Positions 1-5,827 of a stretch of DNA of 8,189 nucleotides are shown one piece after another; position 1 is the stretch's first letter, and every line of letters begins with the position of its first letter. The position numbers were made by a program, and so were the translations under genes. Origin of the DNA: an uncultured Campylobacter sp. GTDB taxonomy: Bacteria; Campylobacterota; Campylobacteria; Campylobacterales; Campylobacteraceae. The notes below the pieces were generated by a model. It was given only the letters and a program-made list of their open reading frames with translations, ran no database searches and had not been told where the DNA came from. The stretch lies in NCBI RefSeq assembly GCF_938045205.1, contig NZ_CALIMY010000116.1:1-8189 (forward strand). The letters run 5' to 3'.

Positions 1-135
1 TTTAAAATTATATAAAATTTAGCTCGCGCAGGACGGAACTTTAAACATTATCGTAAGTAAGCTCAACTTTACAATTCTATGCATTTTAATCCGCCGTACC
101 TTTCGGTGGGCGAATTTCGCGCACGGACTATAGAT

Positions 136-371
136 ATGAATCTTTTGCCAAAATCTGAAGCTAAAAGCAAAATCACGGGCAGAATCGAAAATTTGAGCGT
201 CCAGACATTGCGAAAAGTATCGACACATTCGTGCTTTTTGAGATTAAGGGCGTGCGTTTTCGCATACGCTGCTCGGTTTTAGCGAATTTCTATGATTGCG
301 TGTCGTTAACATTGATTTTGATGGGACTTCTCGCCTATTTTGACGCGGGTGTGCAAAAATTAAAATTTTAG
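136..371 (+). pseudogene. Frame-broken tandem copy of the downstream small membrane-protein gene
   Basis: No intact gene is present here, but two frames together resemble the N-terminal half of the protein encoded at 434-883. In one frame (from ATG 136) the sequence reads KITGRIENL, matching FTIIGKMENL of the downstream protein. In another frame (from about 222) it reads DTFVLFEIKGVRF and then LANFYDCVSLT, matching GLYITFEVKGIRF and FADNGDIVEVT. The frame changes between about 196 and 222. After that the second frame is open to a TAG at 369-371 but no longer resembles the intact copy, so the C-terminal membrane part is lost or replaced. No convincing ribosome site precedes ATG 136. The matches were made by eye. 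Positions 1-135 show nothing I can identify. A chance resemblance is unlikely, since several matching blocks occur in the right order. Confidence 0.5.
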
Positions 372-422
372 TGCGAACGCCACAGAAAGTAGCGCGTATT
401 TTACGAAATTTTACCGAAATTT

Positions 423-427
423 GGAGG
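423..427 (+). promoter_or_regulatory. Ribosome binding site (GGAGG) fixing the start at 434
   Basis: GGAGG lies six bases before ATG 434. It supports this start over the in-frame upstream GTG near 371, which has no such site and overlaps the stop of the upstream pseudogene frame. Confidence 0.7.
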
Positions 428-433
428 AAAATA

Positions 434-883
434 ATGTGGCATTTAAAAAAGAAAGCTTCAAGTGAATTGAAATTTTTCACAATTATCGGCAAGATGGAAA
501 ACTTAGAAACAGACTGGGGGCGAGACGGACTGTATATAACATTTGAGGTAAAAGGAATAAGATTTTTCGACTATCCCGATCAATGGTTTGCTGATAACGG
601 CGATATAGTCGAGGTAACGTATTGTTATCTTTCCCCTGAGTCGCCCAGCATAACGCATATTTCGATTTTAGCTAAGTATTCAAATTATATGAGAGTGAAA
701 CAGGCTCTAGCTATAATTTGGGATTTTATATTAATAGTTTTTTTAATCGTAACGTTTCCCATATGGTTTTACGGCATTAGTAAGTTGTCCATTTTATTAT
801 ATATTGCCTTAGGGTTCTGCATCTTGCAAAGAGCTTGTAAAAAAATCAAAATTTTATATGAAATCGAGAAAAATAGAGGCTAA
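434..883 (+). CDS. Small two-helix membrane protein of unknown function
   Basis: This encodes 149 residues from the ATG with a good GGAGG site. I do not recognise the family. Residues about 10-80 look like a small beta-rich domain (alternating hydrophobic strands around GKMENLETDWG, YITFEVKGIRFFDYP and NGDIVEVTY). It is followed by two hydrophobic segments at about 92-111 (IIWDFILIVFLIVTFPIWFY) and 114-129 (LSILLYIALGFCILQ), and a Lys-rich tail (KKIKILYEIEKNRG). There is no signal peptide, so the beta domain probably faces the cytoplasm with the helices as a C-terminal hairpin anchor. A degenerate relative lies 62 bases upstream, so this is a tandemly duplicated family. Immunity-type or stress membrane proteins are conceivable, but nothing in the sequence proves a role. 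Confidence 0.75.
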   Translation: MWHLKKKASSELKFFTIIGKMENLETDWGRDGLYITFEVKGIRFFDYPDQWFADNGDIVEVTYCYLSPESPSITHISILAKYSNYMRVKQALAIIWDFILIVFLIVTFPIWFYGISKLSILLYIALGFCILQRACKKIKILYEIEKNRG

Positions 884-905
884 TTTGTCTTTATTTTTCC
901 GCGTA

Positions 906-1228
906 TTAACGCATAAATAAAAAATCATTTGTCTTAAGCATCGTCTTGTGCGCCTTATCGTAGGTCTCATCCAGCTGCCGTAGTTTTTGCGTGCGGTTGT
1001 CAAATGTCTTCGGTGCTTCTAACTCGTCTTTATTAGGATCATACGGCGAGCAAATTTATGTGATATGAAAGTTTGCCTTTGACCTTAGTAAAAAAAGGCT
1101 TTATCGATAGAAATGTAAAATTTATACTGCACGGCGGTAGGTTCTGAGCCAAAACCGCATAAACGAAAGCGGCGATATACAAATTTAATGCGCGCGCAAA
1201 ATGTTACTGTTCGGCGAAAATCATATCG
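906..1228 (-). pseudogene. Decayed gene remnant (C-terminal part, frame broken twice)
   Basis: No intact gene exists between 884 and 1395, but the minus strand carries protein-like text in three successive frames. The first runs from about 1228 to 1085 (…RLCGFGSEPTAVQYKF, YISIDKAFF) and stops just after a run of seven T (1090-1096). Dropping one T lets it continue as TKVKGKLSYHINLLA. A second shift near 1050-1062 leads to the third piece, SPYDPNKDELEAPKTF…, with a charged helical end (KLRQLDETYDKAHKTMLK) and a TAA at 906-908. The last 49-codon piece is the most convincing coding stretch. No start codon or ribosome site was found for the whole. The family is not recognised. It lies downstream of the receptor gene on the same strand and may be the remains of a gene once co-transcribed with it. 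Confidence 0.45.
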
Positions 1229-1317
1229 CTAAAAATTTTATCAAAATGCCAAAAATACGAAGTGATCTTGCTCTTGCGTTGCAAAGGCTCATTGGATAAA
1301 TTTAAAGCATAAATTGC

Positions 1318-1355
1318 AATCCAGGGCTCGATTTGATCAACTTGAGCCCTGGATT
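1318..1355 (-). terminator. Perfect 12-bp inverted repeat at the 3' side of the receptor gene
   Basis: The arms AATCCAGGGCTC (1318-1329) and GAGCCCTGGATT (1344-1355) are perfectly complementary around a 14-base loop containing the palindrome TTGATCAA. The hairpin sits 41 bases past the receptor stop codon. It is GC-rich for this genome, as expected of an intrinsic terminator or 3'-end stabilising hairpin. On the minus strand no clean U-run follows (GCAATTTATGC), so termination may be weak or the element may mainly protect the mRNA 3' end. Confidence 0.55.
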
Positions 1356-1395
1356 CGAAATTCGTTTTAAATTTTGGATCGAAACACACCAAGAA

Positions 1396-4300
1396 CTAAA
1401 ACGTTACCTCCCAGTTAAATCTAAAATTTCTGCGCGGCGCGTAAAACCTGCCGATGCCCGCACCCGTCGCCTGATCGATCATATTGACCGTTCCGAAAGC
1501 CCTGATCGAGCGGGCGCTATCCCAAGTGATATATTTGGCGTTGGTTAGGTTGTAAACGCCTAGACTAAAGTTAAAATTTTTTTGCGGCTTTGCATAAGCA
1601 ATAACGTCCACTACCGTATAATCACCGCTTCGCCAACCTTTGGTATTATCGGTTACGGGCTCTCCGTTTACTATAGAAGCATCGATGTGCCCCCAATATG
1701 GATCCGTTCTTTCGACTTGGCTTTTCCAATACATATTGTAGGTATCTTTGCGCTTCTTGGCTCCTACGTCAGTTATGAAAAGATCAATGCCATATTTGTC
1801 GCCGGGCGTAGAATAGCCGATATTATAGACGGAAGTAGGCGGTTGGATCGCATTCATCGGCACCTCTTCGCCCCTACTGCATCCGGAGTTTGAATCATTG
1901 GCGTTTGAGCCGTTGCTGGCGCACGACATTCTGCCTTTTTGTCTGCTGTATTTATATCCCAGCCTAAATCCCTCCAGGCTCTCCGATACATCGCCGAGCT
2001 CCAGATGGGTATTTATCTCAAATCCATGCACTTTGGCGCTATCTCGGTTTACATTTTGATAAAACGGATACGGTATCTGCTGATCTACGACTTGTAAATT
2101 TCCCAAAAATTCAAGATCGATAAAATTTTTATAATCCGTCTTAAAAACATCGAAAGTTATGCGGCTTCTCTCGCTATAAAAAGTAAGAGCGATCTCTTTC
2201 GTCCTTGCGATTTCTGGTTCTAAAAATATATTAGGACGGATAGAAAAGTCCGGATGCTTAAAGGTCATATACGCCTCATCCGATGTCGGAGCGCGGAAAC
2301 CCTTGGAGCCTTTTAGCTGAATTCTTATCCAATCGAGCGGGTCTAAATTTAGACCTAGTTTATATGAGTTGCTGTTGTATTGCTTTTCTCTTAGTAGGAA
2401 TTTTAAATTTTCCTGATAATTTTGTTCTCCGTAAGGAGTGTAATAGCCATGCACTCCATCGTAAGGATTATAAGGATACGGCACCCATAGACCGGTTATG
2501 ATGCCTCTTGGCACTTCAGGATGGCCGGTATATTTTGGTTTATGGTTTACAAAATCTAAGCGATAACCGAGATCGAAGCCTACGTATTTAGTTATTTGAA
2601 TTTCATCCCCGATATAGCTTGCTACAGTCGTAGTTTGCACTGGGATCAGATAGGTACTCACCGCAGTGGTATTGCTTCTTTGACTACCATTCATATGGTA
2701 ATTAGGGTTTGGCACGCCACTTCCAGGAGTTCTACCGAAGAGTATATTATCCCACCATTGTGAATCACCCGAGTAAAATCCATCTTTATTAGTCATAGAT
2801 TTATCTGTTTGATCCAAAAGTCCGCCGTATGATATAGAATTATCTATCAAATTAAATAGACTAAATTCTTTTTCTAAGTCTAGATTAACCTGAAATGTCT
2901 TAGTTTCTAGAGTCCTATCAGTGTATTGGACGGAATTGTAACCATCGGTATATGGAGTTAAATGAAATAGCTTATAAGCCTTTGTCATAGTATCTATATC
3001 GCTCGGATCTCTTTTTATAGTCCCGTAAACTCTGCCGTCAGGAAGAGTATGCTTTTCTATCTCTCTTTCCACTAATTCGTAATTATACTCCCAAGTATCT
3101 CCATCGTATGTTTCTTTTAATACTTTAAATTTTTTATTACAATTTACTTTGGAACAATCCAAATAATATCCTTCACCATCCCTTTTTTTATAATCGCTGC
3201 CCCTATTTAGAATATTGCCCGAACCATCTTTAATAATTTCTTCGCCTTCTTCGACAGGTCGCGGATCAACGCTTAGGGGTCTATTGTTTTTATCTACGAT
3301 ATCATAACCGCTTGAGCTTTTATTTAGATGCATCCCAGAAGGATTTTGCACATTCTGGCATCTATTGCCTTGGCAACCCTCTTTATTTATTGCACGGTTC
3401 TTAATATTTTGCCAAGAATACGAAAGTTTGACACTGTCCCAAAGTGGAGTATCTCCGACATATTCGTAGCTAAACTGCACGTTTCTTCTGGTAGAGCTAT
3501 CGTGGTTTGTCCTATTTCCATATCGTTCCGGAGCATCTGGACGGCTACCCATTCTTAACGTATAAGAAAGATCCTCGCCGTCGGAATTTTGCTTCGAGTC
3601 ATCTATCGCGATAGACAATCTATGGTTATCGCTCGGCTGAAGTCCCACCTTTACGAGCGTGCTCTTCTTGGTTATGGTGTAGGGGTCTGCCTTTTCGCGA
3701 GTTTTTCCTATATGAAGTTTGTCCTCTTTGCTATCATATATGTCGTAGAAATAGTTTTTTCTTTCATGACCGTGTCTATCGGTGTTTATAACTAAAAGAT
3801 CAAACCAGCCGTATCTAGCCGCACCGGTGAAGGAGTGAAAATTTTGGCTATCGACGCTTTGATAGCCCTGCTTAAAGCCGAAATGGTAATTCTTTTCCGT
3901 CAAGAAATCCCTAGCGTCTTTGGTTTCAAACATAACCGACCCGCCGAGTGCGCCGCTTCCTGCTTTTATGGAGTCGGCTCCTTTAGTGATATTGGCCGTT
4001 TTGACATTTTCCATCTCTACGCCGTTTCTTGTGTTATTAAAATTTCCATACCCCTCAAAGAGGTCTTTAAAGCCCTGCGAGCTCAAGGTCTCTGCTTGAC
4101 GAAGCCCGTCCACCGTGATAGCCACGCGGTTTTCGTCCACGCCGCGAACGGCGTATCCGCTAGCGCCGAATCTGCCCGTCTCGACCGCTGTGATACCCGT
4201 TTGGTATCGCACCAAGTCTCTGCTATCGGTGATCTGCTGCTTCTTAATAGTTTGCGCAGTAGTTTTAGTTTCGCCGACCTTTTGCTCGGCTACGCTTTGC

Positions 4301-4422
4301 GAATCGACATTGCCCGTTACCTGGATGGTTCCTAATTCTTGTGAATTTGCCTGGTCTTCCGCGTAAAGCGAGCCATAAAAGAGCAGCGAGGCATAGAGAG
4401 AGAGAGAGAATCTTCTAAACAT
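1396..4422 (-). CDS. TonB-dependent haemoglobin/haptoglobin-type outer-membrane receptor
   Basis: This 1008-residue outer-membrane gated channel probably takes up iron or haem from host haem proteins using TonB-ExbBD energy. Seen in the sequence: a Sec signal peptide (residues 1-21, ending SLYA before ED); a TonB-box-like ELGTIQV at about 29-35; a plug domain at about 50-170 with AVRGVDENRVAITVDG and ITKGADSIKAGSGALGGSV; then a long barrel ending in aromatic F (RNFRFNWEVTF). The block FRAPTSDEAYMTFKHPDF (709-726), followed by RPN…L, is characteristic of the HmbR/HpuB/Hgp haemoglobin-receptor group. It contains a His (723) between the FRAP and NPNL-type boxes, as in haem receptors. Length about 1000 also fits that group rather than siderophore receptors (about 700). 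Three close cysteine pairs (350/355, 423/428 and one near 840-860) mark extracellular loops. The start has TAAGGAA upstream. Transferrin or lactoferrin receptors are the alternative; no TbpB-type lipoprotein or HpuA partner is in the window. Confidence 0.92.
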   Translation of the reverse strand: MFRRFSLSLYASLLFYGSLYAEDQANSQELGTIQVTGNVDSQSVAEQKVGETKTTAQTIKKQQITDSRDLVRYQTGITAVETGRFGASGYAVRGVDENRVAITVDGLRQAETLSSQGFKDLFEGYGNFNNTRNGVEMENVKTANITKGADSIKAGSGALGGSVMFETKDARDFLTEKNYHFGFKQGYQSVDSQNFHSFTGAARYGWFDLLVINTDRHGHERKNYFYDIYDSKEDKLHIGKTREKADPYTITKKSTLVKVGLQPSDNHRLSIAIDDSKQNSDGEDLSYTLRMGSRPDAPERYGNRTNHDSSTRRNVQFSYEYVGDTPLWDSVKLSYSWQNIKNRAINKEGCQGNRCQNVQNPSGMHLNKSSSGYDIVDKNNRPLSVDPRPVEEGEEIIKDGSGNILNRGSDYKKRDGEGYYLDCSKVNCNKKFKVLKETYDGDTWEYNYELVEREIEKHTLPDGRVYGTIKRDPSDIDTMTKAYKLFHLTPYTDGYNSVQYTDRTLETKTFQVNLDLEKEFSLFNLIDNSISYGGLLDQTDKSMTNKDGFYSGDSQWWDNILFGRTPGSGVPNPNYHMNGSQRSNTTAVSTYLIPVQTTTVASYIGDEIQITKYVGFDLGYRLDFVNHKPKYTGHPEVPRGIITGLWVPYPYNPYDGVHGYYTPYGEQNYQENLKFLLREKQYNSNSYKLGLNLDPLDWIRIQLKGSKGFRAPTSDEAYMTFKHPDFSIRPNIFLEPEIARTKEIALTFYSERSRITFDVFKTDYKNFIDLEFLGNLQVVDQQIPYPFYQNVNRDSAKVHGFEINTHLELGDVSESLEGFRLGYKYSRQKGRMSCASNGSNANDSNSGCSRGEEVPMNAIQPPTSVYNIGYSTPGDKYGIDLFITDVGAKKRKDTYNMYWKSQVERTDPYWGHIDASIVNGEPVTDNTKGWRSGDYTVVDVIAYAKPQKNFNFSLGVYNLTNAKYITWDSARSIRAFGTVNMIDQATGAGIGRFYAPRRNFRFNWEVTF
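4395..4409 (-). repeat. (TC)7 dinucleotide tract inside the receptor signal-peptide codons
   Basis: Codons 5-10 of the receptor (TTC TCT CTC TCT CTC TAT) form seven consecutive TC units (AG on the plus strand). Gain or loss of one unit shifts the frame right after the start and would switch the receptor off. At seven units the gene is in the ON frame. Whether slippage actually occurs is inference. Confidence 0.7.
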
Positions 4423-4437
4423 TCATATTTCCTTACT

Positions 4438-4461
4438 TAATGATTATAGAATTGATTATTA
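4438..4461 (-). promoter_or_regulatory. Fur-box-like AT palindrome upstream of the receptor
   Basis: The minus strand reads TAATAATC, AATTCTAT, AATCATTA. This is an imperfect palindrome resembling arrays of the Fur hexamer (GATAAT), with two units at 5 of 6. It lies 15-39 bases before the ATG, just upstream of the ribosome site TAAGGAA (4429-4435), where bound Fur would block transcription. Iron repression is usual for this receptor class. AT-rich background makes chance similarity possible. Confidence 0.4.
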
Positions 4462-4473
4462 ACGCGGCGAATA

Positions 4474-4479
4474 ATAATA
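4474..4479 (-). promoter_or_regulatory. Candidate -10 element of the receptor promoter
   Basis: TATTAT on the minus strand (in TTTGTATTATTATTCG) follows a T-rich stretch and would start transcription near 4467, directly upstream of the Fur-like box. An alternative is TATAAT at 4443-4448, which lies inside that box and would give a very short leader. The sequence alone does not decide between them. Confidence 0.35.
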
Positions 4480-4784
4480 CAAAGATTTTTAATGTTTAAT
4501 TAAATTGCAGTTTAAATTTAGGATAAATTTTAAATGCTTGAAATTTTGATTTTTTAAGAAGTATAAAATTTTGAATAGGTCGAAAAATACGTAATAGGTG
4601 CATTTTAAGCTTTAATATAGCGCTAAATTTTGCAAAGCGTTTTTGAAACGACTAGATAAAATGCTAAAAATTATAAGAGAGCGAATGATAACAAAGCGCA
4701 TTTTATAATATGTAACAATTTGTTAGTATTTTTTGACTTTTTGTTATTTAATCAAAACTAGTAGCTATTGCAATCTAATAAGAA
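4480..4784. other. Non-coding AT-rich intergenic stretch
   Basis: No gene-like reading frame was found on either strand. The stretch contains repeated AAATTTTG words typical of Campylobacter intergenic DNA, a plus-strand TATAAT at 4704-4709 and the palindrome described at 4713-4725. No tRNA or other recognised RNA fold was seen. Confidence 0.6.
4713..4725. repeat. 13-bp palindrome TAACAAtTTGTTA, possible operator
   Basis: Perfect six-base arms surround a single central T, four bases after a consensus TATAAT (4704-4709). Such a position is where a dimeric regulator would overlap a transcription start. The bound protein, if any, is unknown. It could also be a short hairpin or chance in AT-rich DNA. 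Confidence 0.35.
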
Positions 4785-4813
4785 GCTAAATTTAGATTTT
4801 TTCTAAATTTGGC
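4785..4813 (-). terminator. Hairpin after the torC-like gene, possible bidirectional terminator
   Basis: AAATTTAGA (4788-4796) and TCTAAATTT (4802-4810) form a perfect 9-bp stem around a T5 loop. On the plus-strand RNA the stem extends through a U-G and two G-C pairs to 4785/4813. The hairpin starts nine bases past the cytochrome stop codon. In the minus direction it is followed by AGCTTCTTATTAG, a poor U-run, so termination efficiency is uncertain. Confidence 0.45.
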
Positions 4814-4821
4814 CTAAAATT

Positions 4822-5356
4822 TTAATCTTCTTCTTTTGCGATTCCGTCTTTTGCAAAGGCTTGCATAAAGCGTAGAATTCTGGATTTTTCCTCATCGTTT
4901 ATTTTAGCAAATGTTTGCATGGCGGTTAGATATGCGTCCCATTCGTTCATCAAATGCTCTTTTGGTTTATGAGCCGCGTGACATGAGCTGCAAGTATCAT
5001 AATAAACAAGCTCCGCCTCTTCCCATGAGGCGTAGCTATTTTCATTTAATTTTTTGCTGTCTATTAGATACTGCGCCTTCGGTTTTGCCTCCTGATTTTT
5101 AAGCATCAAAAAGGTTATCAAAGGATCTTTTTTGTAGGCTAAGATATTTTTGTTATCCGTAACCTCTCCGCTAACTTCGATAAGCGATAAATCACCCTCT
5201 TGCTTTATAAATTTTACGGGCGTACCTTCATAAATTTCGCCTACGACCTCTTTGGTTTTAGGATCAAGCAAATCAGCCTTGATATCAAAGATAAAACATA
5301 TCTTTTGCAAAAACAAAATTTACCAAGACCGCCGTTAAAAATAGAATTTTTCTCAT
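4822..5356 (-). pseudogene. TorC-like monohaem cytochrome c, frameshifted after the signal peptide
   Basis: This should be the periplasmic electron donor to the reductase encoded just upstream (the C. jejuni equivalent pair is Cj0264c-Cj0265c). ATG 5356-5354 abuts the reductase stop (TAA then ATG), with AAAGGAG eight bases upstream, so translation would be coupled. It encodes a good Sec signal peptide, MRKILFLTAVLVNFVFA, then KDMFYL and a TGA. The mature protein lies one base out of frame, from FDIKADLLDPKT to the stop at 4822. Removing one T from the TTTT run near 5297-5300 would give KDMFIFDIKADLL in one frame of about 177 residues. The mature part has an SH3-like domain (GEIYEGTPVKFIKQEGDLSLIEV) and a class I cytochrome c domain with one haem site, CSSCH (codons at 4978-4992), and nearby Met residues that may be the sixth ligand. 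A TTG at 5316 could start the mature part alone, but that product would lack an export signal. Confidence 0.75.
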
Positions 5357-5827
5357 TTATGCTCCTTTTATTATCGGTGTTTTAACGCCGGCATAGGCCT
5401 TAGCATCAACTTTTTTGATAGCCACCAAGCAAGTATTTATAGAAGTCGCTTGGGCCATAGTCGAAGTAGGTCTTGAGCTGGTTAATAAATTTACGTACCC
5501 TGCGTTACATCTTGGGTTTTCATCTGTTAAATTTTCAGGATCATACCAAGCGCCTTCGTTTATCGACACGACGCCCCTCATAATGTCTTTGCTTACGACG
5601 GCTCCTGCTAAGATTCTACCCCTGTCGTTATAGACCTCAACCGTATCGCCGTCTTTTATACCAAATTTCTTAGCATCTTCATCGTTTATAAGCACAGGCT
5701 CTCTATTTCCTACTTTATATGCTTTTCTTACAAAAGAGTTATCGAGCTGAGAGTGGATGCGATATTTTGGGTGCGGACTTAGCAAATGAAGCGGATATTG
5801 CTTTGTAAGTTCTCTATTACCGAGCCA
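5357..5827 (-). pseudogene. torA: C-terminal cofactor-binding domain of the S/N-oxide reductase, cut off by an in-frame stop
   Basis: This is the direct in-frame continuation of the reductase at 5828-7708, after the TAA at 5828-5830. It reads WLGNRELTKQYPLHLLSPHP…, RIHSQLDNS and INEGAWYDP, and ends at TAA 5357-5359. These are hallmarks of the molybdopterin-dinucleotide binding domain that forms the C-terminal part of TorA/DmsA/BisC enzymes. About 156 codons are separated. No ribosome site precedes the possible TTG restart at 5785, and the domain would have no known role alone. The sequence is well conserved, so the interruption is probably recent, or an error. Confidence 0.8.

Noticed and set aside
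897..926. GCGTATTAACGC near-palindrome after the small membrane-protein gene as a terminator
   Set aside because: The stem is about four base pairs and followed by A-rich, not T-rich, sequence; it also overlaps the end of the decayed minus-strand gene.
1204..1392. Minus-strand open frame of 62 codons after the receptor
   Set aside because: It begins with a weak start, runs through the 12-bp inverted repeat and has no ribosome site. Its last third looks coding-like, but it cannot be tied to a gene with confidence.
3835..4335. Plus-strand open frame of 166 codons
   Set aside because: It is antisense to the plug domain of the receptor, whose protein motifs are unmistakable; composition does not look like a real protein.
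4618..4645. Hairpin-like CGCT…AGCG followed by TTTTT on the plus strand
   Set aside because: The stem is only four base pairs and no plus-strand gene lies upstream to terminate.
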